A stretch of 8,712 nucleotides of DNA from Lachnospiraceae bacterium (GCA_017958245.1 JAGDDC010000351.1:1-8712); one strand, 5' to 3'. Counted from the first letter of the stretch, positions 1-7,395 are shown. Numbers and translations are program-made. Notes: a model not told the origin generated them from the letters alone.

Positions 1-1319
1 GACGACACCGCGTTGATCCCGTGGCTTCCGGCGTTCTTTATCTCTCCGCCTTCCGCCGAGGCTTTGCATCCGGGACCCACATACAGGCCTATCTTGGCGC
101 TGTCGGATATCCTGACGTTCTTCATGGAGACACCTGAATCGTTGGTGACCGAGACTCCTATCGCCTTCGTTGACCTTATGTCGTCGCCGTCCATCTCAAG
201 CTCAGAGCCGTAAGATACAGTCACGGCGTTTTTCCCCGTGTTTTCGATCGTGTTGCCCGAAGTTGACGCTGTCGTTCCGTAGACAGCGATCCCCTCGTCC
301 GCTATTGAAGTGATCGTGTTGCCGGAGAACACGTTGCCTCCGGGCGTGACGTTCATCGCGGCGACACCCTTGTTTCTCTTCAGGATGATGCTTGAGTCGC
401 CGATAGTCCCCGTTCTGAAGGATATGCCGATCTGAGCGTTCTTTATGGTGCAGCCCGAGACCTTGACTTCCTCGGTCGCGAAGGTGTAGACCGCAGCCGC
501 TTTCAGATCATGGAGATCGCAGTTTTCAACGTTCAACCCGATGTGAACTATGCCTTCGACTGCCATGTGCGATCCGATCGCGCGCGGATAGTCGTAGATC
601 TCACAGTTTCTCACGGTCAGGTTTCTGCAGGGCGTGTCGTCGAACGGCTCCCCGTGGGGAAGTATGTTCTCGTCATGGGTTATGTCAAGCTGTATGGCTT
701 CCTTCTCGACGTCTTTTCCCTTTGCCTTGAAGCCGTGGAGCTTGCAGTCCGAGATCGTGCAATCCTTTACTCCGCCGAGCTCAACGAGGTGTGTGCCGAA
801 GTTGTTCCTTATCTCGGCTCCGGTGATCTTCACGTTCGTCGCGTGGGCGAAGAAGAAGATCGAACCGCCGCTCGTGCTCGTAAAAAGCTTGAACTCGCCG
901 TCCCAGACACCGCCGTTTACCGTTATGTTCGAGCTGTCGTCATATCCGCCCTTCGTGCCGGGCCTGGTGCTCAGCATGTTCAAGAGGCCGAACTTCTCGG
1001 TTTTTTTTATGACAGTCTTCTTCGTGAGCTTGAGCGTCGTGTTCGAGCCTATATACAACGTCTTGTTGATGAGGAAGGTCCCCTTGGGGATCTTTACGAC
1101 CGTGGGCTTCTTTGCAGTCCCGGTCTTCGCCGCCTCATCGAGAGCCTTCTGGATCGCCTCGGTCGAGTCCGTCCCCGCCTTCGCTCCGTACTTTTTTACG
1201 TTTATAGTCTTCGCCTGCGCCTTGAGAGCGGGTGTGGCAAGACACAGACAGAGCGCAGCCAGGCAGAGCACTCCAAGGAACAGGAACCTGCCCGTCATCT
1301 TTCTTCCGTGATCATCCAT
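1..1319 (-). CDS. Secreted right-handed parallel beta-helix protein (pectate lyase superfamily fold), 3' end outside window
   Basis: The minus-strand frame is open from the ATG at 1319 to the window edge, giving 439 residues without a stop. Residues 1-36 look like a signal peptide: a short basic start, a hydrophobic core FLFLGVLCLAALCLCLA, and an AQA cleavage site before K37. Residues 38-47 (TINVKKYGAK) and a following IPKGTFLI segment match the usual N-terminal cap of pectate-lyase/polygalacturonase-like beta-helices. After that come many short turns of the form N-x-T-I/V-x-N-C, with GVWDG near residue 139, EAIQLDI at 207-213 and PFDDTPCRN at 225-233. The start is supported by AGAGGA seven bases upstream; M8 is a weaker alternative. 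The protein is probably exported and may bind or cleave a polysaccharide, but no catalytic set can be assigned and the C-terminus, where wall-binding domains often sit, is missing. Confidence is high for fold and export, low for activity. Confidence 0.88.
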   Translation of the reverse strand, partial: MDDHGRKMTGRFLFLGVLCLAALCLCLATPALKAQAKTINVKKYGAKAGTDSTEAIQKALDEAAKTGTAKKPTVVKIPKGTFLINKTLYIGSNTTLKLTKKTVIKKTEKFGLLNMLSTRPGTKGGYDDSSNITVNGGVWDGEFKLFTSTSGGSIFFFAHATNVKITGAEIRNNFGTHLVELGGVKDCTISDCKLHGFKAKGKDVEKEAIQLDITHDENILPHGEPFDDTPCRNLTVRNCEIYDYPRAIGSHMAVEGIVHIGLNVENCDLHDLKAAAVYTFATEEVKVSGCTIKNAQIGISFRTGTIGDSSIILKRNKGVAAMNVTPGGNVFSGNTITSIADEGIAVYGTTASTSGNTIENTGKNAVTVSYGSELEMDGDDIRSTKAIGVSVTNDSGVSMKNVRISDSAKIGLYVGPGCKASAEGGEIKNAGSHGINAVS

Positions 1320-1493
1320 GCTGTTGTCCTCTTTTCGTTTTGATCGCCCGCGAATGCACAGCGCCCTGCCCTTAAAACCTTTCGGGTCCGCCCGGCATCG
1401 CAGGTCGTATGCGGTCATTTTCCCATACAAGTGTGTCATCATATCGGCATTTTCGGATTAAAAAAGATTCATTTGCGGAAAGAAAAAAAGGGG

Positions 1494-1522
1494 TTGCAAA
1501 TTATGTTGTATACAATTATAAT
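1494..1522 (+). promoter_or_regulatory. Sigma-A-type promoter of the DUF3737 gene
   Basis: TTGCAA at 1494-1499 and a perfect TATAAT at 1517-1522 are separated by exactly 17 bases, about 48 bases before the chosen start codon at 1570. This is the best promoter match in the 250-base divergent region 1320-1569. The spacer contains a perfect 10-bp palindrome (listed separately). For the opposite gene, which starts at 1319, I see no comparably good promoter; a TATGAT lies in the right orientation around 1438 but has no convincing -35. Its GC-rich leader can form a small CGGG/CCCG hairpin. Confidence 0.75.
1506..1515. promoter_or_regulatory. Perfect palindrome TTGTATACAA in promoter spacer, candidate operator
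   Basis: TTGTATACAA is a perfect 10-bp palindrome lying wholly between the -35 and -10 boxes of the DUF3737 promoter, where a bound repressor would block RNA polymerase. Palindromes of the TTGTATACAA type are known targets of several FadR/VanR-subfamily GntR regulators. A nearly identical element (TTGTACACAA) overlaps the -10 box of the sugar-transporter promoter. No regulator gene is visible in the window, so the binding protein is unknown. Confidence 0.45.
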
Positions 1523-1569
1523 GTACTCAATGGAAATGAGATTCAGATGTTATGAAAGAAAGGCGCGAT

Positions 1570-2415
1570 ATGAATACAACGATAAAAGGAAACACCTATG
1601 ACGAAGAGAGAGCTCTGTACGGGATCACGGACGCGACGGTCGAAGACTGTCACTTCGAGGGCCCCGCTGACGGCGAGTCCGCTCTCAAGGAGACAAGGAA
1701 CATAAAGGTGAAGGATTGCAGCTTCTCGCTCAGATACCCTCTCTGGCACGTGGACGGCTTCACCATGGAAGGCTCGAAGATGGACGACAAGGCGAGGGCA
1801 GCGATCTGGTACTCAAAGCACGGAGTTATAGAGAACTGTGACCTCGGCGGGATCAAAGTCATCCGCGAATGCGACGACATCACGATCAGGAACTCAAAGA
1901 TCGATTCTTTTGAGTTCGCCTGGAGCTCGAGAGGCATCACCATCGAGGACACCTCGATCCACTCCGAGTACGGCTTCCTCACCAGCAGCGGACTGAAGCT
2001 GAAGAACGTTGACCTGACGGGAAAGTACTATTTTCAGTACATAGAAAACTCAGAGTTTGAGAACATAAACATCACGACCAAGGACGCTTTCTGGCACGCG
2101 AAGAACGTAACCGTGAGGGACAGCGTGCTCTCAAGCGAGTATCTTGCGTGGTATTCGGAGAACCTCACGCTCATCAACTGCAAGATCATCAGCATGCAGC
2201 CCCTGTGCTACTGCAAGGGCCTCAAGCTCATAAACTGCACCATGGAGAACACAAACCTCGCGTTCGAGTACTCTGACGTCGACGCGGAGGTGATAGGCCA
2301 CATTGATTCGATCAAGAACCCGCTCTCGGGCAGGATCGTATGTGACAGTGTGGGCGAGATCGTACGCCACGGCGCAGTCTACGACTGCAACGCAGAGATC
2401 ATAGTCAGAAGCTGA
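1570..2415 (+). CDS. DUF3737 family protein
   Basis: This 281-residue protein matches the DUF3737 (PF12541) pattern throughout: GESALKE at 35-41, YPLWH at 56-60, AAIWYS at 77-82, FAWSS at 116-120, KDAFW at 171-175, SEYLAWYSENLTLINC at 189-204, LCYCKGL at 212-218, and FEYSDVDA ending near 239. It consists of short repeated beta turns that suggest a right-handed beta-helix. No signal peptide or membrane segment is present, so it is probably cytoplasmic. The molecular function of the family is unknown to me. I chose the ATG at 1570 because AAAGG lies six bases upstream and the family normally begins only a few residues before the E-R-A-L motif (residues 13-16). An in-frame ATG at 1552 would add six residues but has a poor ribosome binding site. 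It has its own promoter, diverges from the secreted beta-helix gene and converges on the chemoreceptor gene. Confidence 0.88.
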   Translation: MNTTIKGNTYDEERALYGITDATVEDCHFEGPADGESALKETRNIKVKDCSFSLRYPLWHVDGFTMEGSKMDDKARAAIWYSKHGVIENCDLGGIKVIRECDDITIRNSKIDSFEFAWSSRGITIEDTSIHSEYGFLTSSGLKLKNVDLTGKYYFQYIENSEFENINITTKDAFWHAKNVTVRDSVLSSEYLAWYSENLTLINCKIISMQPLCYCKGLKLINCTMENTNLAFEYSDVDAEVIGHIDSIKNPLSGRIVCDSVGEIVRHGAVYDCNAEIIVRS

Positions 2416-2494
2416 CACCTGCTCTGCAGGCCACCCTGCGCAGTCCGCAAGGTGACAGTTCGCCAAGGCAGAGACCTTTTGCTCATCACACAAA

Positions 2495-2525
2495 CAACCC
2501 GGAGACCACAGTGATCTCCGGGTTG
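2495..2525. terminator. Probable bidirectional terminator between convergent genes
   Basis: CAACCCGGAGA at 2495-2505 pairs perfectly with TCTCCGGGTTG at 2515-2525 around a 9-base loop, an 11-bp stem. It sits between the DUF3737 stop at 2415 and the chemoreceptor stop at 2546, so it can serve both. On the minus strand it is followed by the moderately U-rich TTTGTGTG, and on the plus strand by ATTCTTGTC. The U-tracts are imperfect, but the stem is strong and well placed. Confidence 0.75.
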
Positions 2526-2545
2526 ATTCTTGTCAGGCATCATCT

Positions 2546-4102
2546 CTATCCGAAATAATCCACGATGTCCTTCAGATCTTTTCTTATATCGTTGAGACTC
2601 TCGACCTTGGTGTTGAGATCTGAGATGTTCTTTCCGACGGTCTCGCTGGATGCGCATACCTCCTGCGAGATGGCGGCGTTCTCCTGAGCAGTCGCCGACA
2701 GGTTCTGTACCACGGTGACCAGCTCTCCTCTCACGCTCTGGAGCGCTTCCGACCTCTCTCTTATGTTGTCGAGCTTGTCGGATATCGCGCTTATGTGGCG
2801 TCCGAGGATCTCTATCTTCTCACTCACGATCGCAGACTTCTCAAGCTGGATCTTGTTCGCGTTTACGAGCTTCTCGTTGGAAGCCTCGGTCTTGCTCATG
2901 GTGTCAACGATCTCGCCTATGATCTCGGCGGTTTCATTTGCGGACTGGGCCGAATTGTTTGCGAGGTTCTTGATCTCGTCGGCTACGACTGCAAAGCCCC
3001 TGCCGAACTCGCCCGCATGGCTCGCCTCAACCGCAGCGTTGAGGGCTAAGAGGTTGATCTGGAACGCCAGCTCGTCGATCGTCTTCACGACCGCCTTGAC
3101 GTTGCGCGATGCGGCAACGCCCTCCGCTATGTTCTCGGATATGTTCTCGACAACCGCGCTGTTGGCGTGGATGTTGCTGTCGAGCTCTCCGATGCTCTGC
3201 TCTGACTCTCCGAGACCCTTCACTATGTCCTCAAGCAGCTTGAAGCACTGTTCTATCTCGTCGTTTACGACGTCCATGCTCGACGAGAACTCCTCTGTGG
3301 AAGCCATGGCCTCCTCGGTTGCGGCCGCCTGACCCGTAGCTCCCTGAGCCACGTTGTTCATGGCGAGGTTGATATCCGCGACCTCCTTGTCCGCGCGCCT
3401 TGATATGACGCGGACGTCCTTCGAGAAATCCTCGAGCTCGTCATAACCGTTGTCCAGCTTCTGCGCGAGCGACCCGGACACGCCGTTTAGGATCTTGCCC
3501 GCAAGGAACACCATCACTGCCATGACCACGATCACACCGACCGTGATCCAGAGTGCGAGCGAGAACAGCGAGCTGTTGACAGCCGACTGCTCAATGCCCG
3601 TGAAGACCATACCGCAGAAGGACTCTCCCGCGTAGATCGGCATATAGCACACGGTGTAGCTTGCCCCAAAGATCGTGACGCCGTTCTTGGTGTAGGTGTT
3701 TCCGCTCTTGACCTTGGCGTAGATCTCGGGATCCGCAGTGGTCCCGATAGCGTAAGCCCCGGCCTCGTTCTTGATGTTTGTGAGCACCCTCAGGTTGTCC
3801 CAGAAAACAGTGTGATAGACCGTCTCGTCGGCAGCATGCATGGTCTCAAAAAGATCAACGGTTACTTCTCTCTCCCCGCAGTAAAGCCTCCCCTCAGACT
3901 CTTCATAGCGCCAGTCGTGAGATCCGTTCTCCAAAGCATCCCGAAGGTGCGACGTCGCTATCTCCGCGCTCTTGCAGAAGTCTTCCTTTACGGAGCTCAG
4001 ACTCAGCAGGATCGAGAGTACCCCAACTACCAAGGCGACGACCAGAACCGACGCGACAACAAGGATCTTCAAGCGGCTTTTTACAGTGCGAGTTTTTTTC
4101 AT
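2546..4102 (-). CDS. Methyl-accepting chemotaxis protein with extracytoplasmic Cache-like sensor
   Basis: This 518-residue receptor has a first membrane segment at about 13-35, an extracytoplasmic sensor of about 145 residues, a second membrane segment at about 181-203, and a cytoplasmic coiled-coil signalling domain. The sensor carries [16 protein letters not shown], then [15 protein letters not shown] and GMVFTGIEQ, resembling single-Cache (sCache_3-like) ligand-binding domains. The CheA/CheW-contacting tip is clear at about 342-377, with [18 protein letters not shown] followed by [11 protein letters not shown] cannot see a convincing HAMP domain after the second membrane segment. There is no C-terminal CheR-docking pentapeptide; the chain ends DYFG. 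I chose the ATG at 4102 because GAGAGG lies five bases before it; the GTG two codons upstream overlaps that site. The gene follows permease 2 by 62 bases on the same strand, probably in one transcript, so the ligand may be the transported sugar or its binding protein. The ligand itself is unknown. Confidence 0.95.
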   Translation of the reverse strand: MKKTRTVKSRLKILVVASVLVVALVVGVLSILLSLSSVKEDFCKSAEIATSHLRDALENGSHDWRYEESEGRLYCGEREVTVDLFETMHAADETVYHTVFWDNLRVLTNIKNEAGAYAIGTTADPEIYAKVKSGNTYTKNGVTIFGASYTVCYMPIYAGESFCGMVFTGIEQSAVNSSLFSLALWITVGVIVVMAVMVFLAGKILNGVSGSLAQKLDNGYDELEDFSKDVRVISRRADKEVADINLAMNNVAQGATGQAAATEEAMASTEEFSSSMDVVNDEIEQCFKLLEDIVKGLGESEQSIGELDSNIHANSAVVENISENIAEGVAASRNVKAVVKTIDELAFQINLLALNAAVEASHAGEFGRGFAVVADEIKNLANNSAQSANETAEIIGEIVDTMSKTEASNEKLVNANKIQLEKSAIVSEKIEILGRHISAISDKLDNIRERSEALQSVRGELVTVVQNLSATAQENAAISQEVCASSETVGKNISDLNTKVESLNDIRKDLKDIVDYFG

Positions 4103-4120
4103 TAACACCTCTCAATCTTC

Positions 4121-4157
4121 CGGGCAGTTTCATTTGCCCGGACCGCAAATGTGTCCG
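4121..4157 (-). promoter_or_regulatory. Three mutually exclusive hairpins between permease 2 and chemoreceptor genes
   Basis: Read 5' to 3' on the minus strand, three stems are possible: CGGAC/GTCCG (4157-4139), CATTTGC/GCAAATG (4151-4131, seven perfect pairs, 7-base loop) and CGGGCA/TGCCCG (4140-4121). The middle stem overlaps both outer ones, so it competes with them. The last stem ends 18 bases before the chemoreceptor start and is not followed by a U-tract, so it is not a standard terminator. It may tune translation or mark an RNA processing site. The function is inferred only. Confidence 0.4.
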
Positions 4158-4164
4158 ACCCCCT

Positions 4165-5031
4165 TTAGCCTTTCACGCCTCCGGAGGTAAGTCCCGACAC
4201 CAGGTTCTTTTCGATACATATAAACAGGATCACTACGGGCACTATCGCAAAGAGCGAAGCTGCAAAGAGATACTGCCACTCGATCATGTTGTATCCGTTG
4301 AACACGTTGATCCCGACCGTAAGAGGCTTGCTCGTATCGGTCGATATCAGCGTCAGAGCGATGGTATACTCGTTCCACGCGTTTATGAAGGTGAAGATCG
4401 TCGTGGTAACGATACCGGGCGCAGCCATCGGTATGAGAACCTTGAACACCGACTGGATGCGGTTGCAGCCGTCGATCGTAGCTGCCTGCTCCATCTCGGA
4501 GGGGATGCTTATGAAAGTACCCCTCAAAAGCCATATGGTGAACGCCTGGTTGAAAGCGGCGTTTATAAAGATCAGTCCCAGTATGCTGTTCGTCAGGTTG
4601 AAGACTGACATGATCTTGTATATACCGATCAGAAGCACGACCGGAGCGAACATCTGCGATACGATGACGAAGCCGAGGAAGATCGTCCTTCCCTTAAACT
4701 TCATCCTCGCAAGCGCATAGGCTGCGGGAAGTCCGCACAGCATGGCGATGATCGTCGACCCGCCCGCTATGATCACTGAGTTGAGCAGGTAATTTGCCAT
4801 GGGCGCCAGACTCCAGATGTCACCGAAGTTGGACCACTGCGCCTCTACCGGGAAGATCGTCCCGTCTATAGCGAAGATCTCCGCCCTGCTCTTTAACGCA
4901 CTCATGAACATCACAAAGTACGGGTACAGCGTGACCAGAAGGATGACTGCCAGCGTCACGTACAGAAGTACCCTGAGCAGCCTTTTCTTAGGGGAGAGCC
5001 TTTTTTTGACTCTTATTCTCTCTTTGCTCAT
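4165..5031 (-). CDS. Carbohydrate ABC transporter permease 2 (MalG-like, CUT1 family)
   Basis: This 288-residue inner-membrane subunit has a basic N-terminus (MSKERIRVKK), a first membrane segment at about 19-44 and about five more. The cytoplasmic EAA loop that docks on the ATPase is EQAATIDG at 181-188, continuing to the conserved proline at 201. The C-terminus LVSGLTSGGVKG is characteristic of MalG-type permeases. The start is the ATG at 5031, whose A is also the last base of the permease 1 stop (TGATG), with GGGGGAG just upstream. This overlap predicts translational coupling and equal amounts of the two permeases. A longer reading from 5079 would overlap permease 1 by 49 bases and lacks support. 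It should pair with permease 1 to form the channel; the substrate cannot be read from sequence. Confidence 0.95.
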   Translation of the reverse strand: MSKERIRVKKRLSPKKRLLRVLLYVTLAVILLVTLYPYFVMFMSALKSRAEIFAIDGTIFPVEAQWSNFGDIWSLAPMANYLLNSVIIAGGSTIIAMLCGLPAAYALARMKFKGRTIFLGFVIVSQMFAPVVLLIGIYKIMSVFNLTNSILGLIFINAAFNQAFTIWLLRGTFISIPSEMEQAATIDGCNRIQSVFKVLIPMAAPGIVTTTIFTFINAWNEYTIALTLISTDTSKPLTVGINVFNGYNMIEWQYLFAASLFAIVPVVILFICIEKNLVSGLTSGGVKG

Positions 5032-5909
5032 CACTTCTCCCCCTTTCTCAATGTCGAAACCATATACGCGCTCGCGCATATCAGGAGGATCAGAAAGCCT
5101 ATGACGGACACGGCCGCCGCCTGTCCCTGCTTTCCGTTGTAAAAAGCGAGTTTATAGAGATATGTAACAAGGGTATCCGTGCGGTTTGCGGGATCTCCTT
5201 TGGTCATTGTCCAAATGATGGGGAACGAGTTGAACACGTAAATGATGTTCAGCACCGTTGAAACCGTGAGTGACGGCCTGACAAGCGGGATGGTGATCCT
5301 GAAGAGCTTCTGCCAGAAGCCCGCGCCGTCCACTGTCGCCGCCTCGTAGTAAGCTGCGTCTATGCTCTGAAGTCCCGACAACACCGTAAAACATACGAAA
5401 GGTATGGTAACGAAGATACCGCAGGCGATCTCCCATGCGAAGTAAGCGCCGGCTGACGCGGTCCAGTTGACCGCATTGTCGATGAACCCAAGCTTCATGA
5501 GCAGCGTGTTGAGCGAACCGTAATCGGTGTTTATGATGAATCCCCAAGCGCTCGCCTGGATGACCAGAGTCGTAGCCCACGGGAACACGATGATAGCTCT
5601 CGCTATCTTTCTGCCCTTAAAGTTGTTGTTTAAGAGCATCGCTATGATGAAACCCAAAAGCGTTGATATGCCTACGACTGCCACCGTCCAGATCAGGGTG
5701 TTCGTAAGCACCATTCCGAAGGTTGAATTCGTGACCTTCGAAAAATTGGAAAATCCGGCATAATCCTTTATGAGACCAGCCTTGGTCACATTGGAAAAAG
5801 CCATCTTAAAAACGTAATAGATGGGTACTATGATAAACAGCCCCATCAGTATAACGCTCGGCAATATCCAAAGATACGGCTCGATCTTACGGATAGTTTT
5901 CTTTTTCAA
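5031..5909 (-). CDS. Carbohydrate ABC transporter permease 1 (MalF/UgpA-like, CUT1 family)
   Basis: This 292-residue protein has six predicted membrane segments at about 12-37, 68-93, 103-126, 155-180, 214-235 and 263-286. The EAA loop is YYEAATVDGAGFWQ starting at residue 187, with the conserved proline at 208, which contacts the ATPase subunit. The N-terminus EPYLWILPSVI is typical of the UgpA/MalF-like partner. The start is a TTG at 5909: an in-frame TAA lies just upstream, GAGGGA precedes it, and the next in-frame ATG falls inside the first membrane segment. A TTG start may lower translation. A terminator and a second hairpin separate it from the binding-protein gene, while its stop overlaps the next start. 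With permease 2 it should import a sugar or oligosaccharide bound by the upstream lipoprotein. Confidence 0.95.
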   Translation of the reverse strand: MKKKTIRKIEPYLWILPSVILMGLFIIVPIYYVFKMAFSNVTKAGLIKDYAGFSNFSKVTNSTFGMVLTNTLIWTVAVVGISTLLGFIIAMLLNNNFKGRKIARAIIVFPWATTLVIQASAWGFIINTDYGSLNTLLMKLGFIDNAVNWTASAGAYFAWEIACGIFVTIPFVCFTVLSGLQSIDAAYYEAATVDGAGFWQKLFRITIPLVRPSLTVSTVLNIIYVFNSFPIIWTMTKGDPANRTDTLVTYLYKLAFYNGKQGQAAAVSVIGFLILLICASAYMVSTLRKGEK

Positions 5910-5937
5910 AGCCTGTCCCTCTCTTTACACTTCTTCC

Positions 5938-5957
5938 GCCGCGGAAATGACCGCGGC
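5938..5957 (-). other. GC-rich hairpin just upstream of permease 1
   Basis: GCCGCGG at 5938-5944 pairs perfectly with CCGCGGC at 5951-5957 around a six-base loop, with no T-run after it on the minus strand. It lies about 28 bases before the permease 1 start and after the intrinsic terminator. It could protect the 5' end of a processed permease mRNA or be a simple structural element; this role is inferred. Confidence 0.4.
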
Positions 5958-5967
5958 ACTGTTGATT

Positions 5968-6000
5968 AAAAACGGGGTCGGACCGAAAAGCCCGACCCCG
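5968..6000 (-). terminator. Intrinsic terminator/attenuator after the binding-protein gene
   Basis: On the minus strand CGGGGTCGG (6000-5992) and CCGACCCCG (5981-5973) form a 9-bp GC-rich stem with a 10-base loop, followed immediately by TTTTT (5972-5968). It is a textbook intrinsic terminator placed inside the operon, between the binding-protein stop at 6037 and permease 1. Partial termination or 3'-end protection at such sites commonly gives more binding protein than permease. Confidence 0.85.
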
Positions 6001-6036
6001 CCTCTGATCTTATGAAAGCTCTGTGCGATCCTAGGA

Positions 6037-7371
6037 TCACTCAGCGATCTCTGCCTGAAGGTCGTCAAGAAGCTGCTTTACATCTCCGCCGAGAAGTGCG
6101 TTCTGCTCGACGCTGATAACACCCTGCTTAACATCTGCCCACTCAGCCTTTGCTGTGGGATAGAACTTGGAAGAACCAACGATGTCTACCCATGCTGCCA
6201 TGTCTGCGTCAGCTGCTGCAACAGCCTCGCCGCCTGCCGATGTAGCGGGAAGGAAGCCCTCCATGAGAACCCATGCGGAATATCTGTCATCCTCAAAGAA
6301 GTAATCATAGAAAGTTGTGATAGCTGCAAGCTCTTCATCCGAGTAGTCGTTGTCGAATGTCATGAATCTGTCCATAACGCCTGCCGATACGGAAACGCCG
6401 TTGTTGGTAGGGATGGAAGCCACGCCGTAGTTAACTGTGTAACCACCGTCTGCGCAGTATGTAGGGATCGAGTTAGGACCGATCATCATAGCAACCTTGC
6501 CTGCTCCGAACATATCCTGAAGGTTGTAACGTGTCTCATTTGCGGGATCGGTGTTTGTAAGGCCGTCGTTTACAAGGCCGATAGCGAACTCGATAGCTTC
6601 TACGTTCTTGTCGCTGTTGAGTGCCCAGTTGCCTGCGTCGTCAACAAATCCGCCGCCGTTGTTCCAGGTGTAGTATGCAAATGCTGCCTGGCCCTCGTCA
6701 GTCGTCATGTCGATACCCCAAGGATAAACTTCGCCGTTGTAGTGAGCCTTGATAGCTTCACAAGCAGTCCTCAGCTCATCCCAAGTGGTGGGAACTTCGA
6801 TGCCAACCTCTGCGAGGATGTCCTTGTTGTAGTAGAGTGCACGTGCGGATGCAAGATCCGGAACTGCCCAAACGGTGCCGTCTACGATAGACTGATCAAG
6901 GAATGAAGGATAGAACTTCGCATATGTCGTCTCGGAAACATAGTCCTTAGCGGGAAGAAGAAGTCCGTCTGCCTGATAGTCTGCGAATACGTCGATGTTG
7001 AGAATGTCGGGCGCATCGTTGTTTGCGATCCTTGTGTTGACTACGGTGTAGATGTCGTTCCACGAAACAACGTCTACTGTCAGCTTGATGTTGGGATAAG
7101 CCGTGTTGAAATCGTTGGTGAAGTTCTTCCACCAGTCTGCTGTCTGAAGACCGTACTCAGAAGCGATAACGTTGATCTCAACCTGTCCTGCCTCGGGCTC
7201 TGCGGGAGCTTCGGTGGGTTCTGCGGGAGCTTCTGTAGCTGCAGGTGCTTCCGTAGCTGCAGGAGCCTCAGTAGCTGCAGGAGTTTCGGGAGTCTTCTCC
7301 TCACTCTTGCTGCAGGCAGCCATTGACATGACCATAGCCATAGCCAAAAGTAACGCGATGATCTTTTTCAT
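6037..7371 (-). CDS. Sugar ABC transporter substrate-binding lipoprotein (SBP family 1, CUT1)
   Basis: This 444-residue protein starts MKKIIALLLAMAMVMSMAAC; the lipobox cysteine is residue 20, so the mature protein is lipid-anchored on the outer face of the membrane. A flexible linker of TEAPAA/TEAPAEP repeats spans about 28-62. The remainder is a two-lobed family 1 binding protein: IASEYGLQTADWWKNFTNDF, then WNDIY, APDILNID, the SARALYYNKDIL segment followed by GIEVPTTWDEL, and FGAGKVAMMIGP in the second lobe. Family 1 proteins bind sugars or oligosaccharides, with aromatic residues often stacking on the ligand; the exact substrate is unknown. AAGGAGG lies seven bases upstream of the ATG, a very strong ribosome binding site. 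Its codons favour GTT, GCT and CTT more than its neighbours do, which fits high expression. It is the first gene of the operon, with a strong promoter and a following attenuator. No ATPase gene accompanies it. Confidence 0.96.
   Translation of the reverse strand: MKKIIALLLAMAMVMSMAACSKSEEKTPETPAATEAPAATEAPAATEAPAEPTEAPAEPEAGQVEINVIASEYGLQTADWWKNFTNDFNTAYPNIKLTVDVVSWNDIYTVVNTRIANNDAPDILNIDVFADYQADGLLLPAKDYVSETTYAKFYPSFLDQSIVDGTVWAVPDLASARALYYNKDILAEVGIEVPTTWDELRTACEAIKAHYNGEVYPWGIDMTTDEGQAAFAYYTWNNGGGFVDDAGNWALNSDKNVEAIEFAIGLVNDGLTNTDPANETRYNLQDMFGAGKVAMMIGPNSIPTYCADGGYTVNYGVASIPTNNGVSVSAGVMDRFMTFDNDYSDEELAAITTFYDYFFEDDRYSAWVLMEGFLPATSAGGEAVAAADADMAAWVDIVGSSKFYPTAKAEWADVKQGVISVEQNALLGGDVKQLLDDLQAEIAE
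7199..7288 (-). repeat. Short tandem repeats encoding the lipoprotein linker
   Basis: Three consecutive 18-bp units beginning GTAGCTGCAGG on the plus strand (7235-7252, 7253-7270, 7271-7288) encode TEAPAA-type hexapeptides; two further diverged units lie at 7199-7234 and encode TEAPAEP. The repeats stay in frame, so unit gain or loss would change only linker length between the lipid anchor and the binding domain. Confidence 0.8.
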
Positions 7372-7395
7372 AGTTTCTCCTCCTTAGATTTGAGC

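Noticed and set aside
510..1343. Long plus-strand open frames (277 and 225 residues) over the first gene
   Set aside because: They lie opposite a coherent minus-strand beta-helix protein with a signal peptide. Their translations are low-complexity and resemble no family, and overlapping frames of this sort are expected opposite GC-rich third positions.
2131..2493. Minus-strand frame of 120 residues opposite the DUF3737 gene
   Set aside because: It overlaps a well-matched DUF3737 protein, has no recognisable domain, and lacks a good ribosome binding site.
4121..4140. CGGGCA/TGCCCG hairpin as an intrinsic terminator after permease 2
   Set aside because: No U-tract follows the stem on the minus strand, and the next gene starts 18 bases later, so termination there is unlikely.
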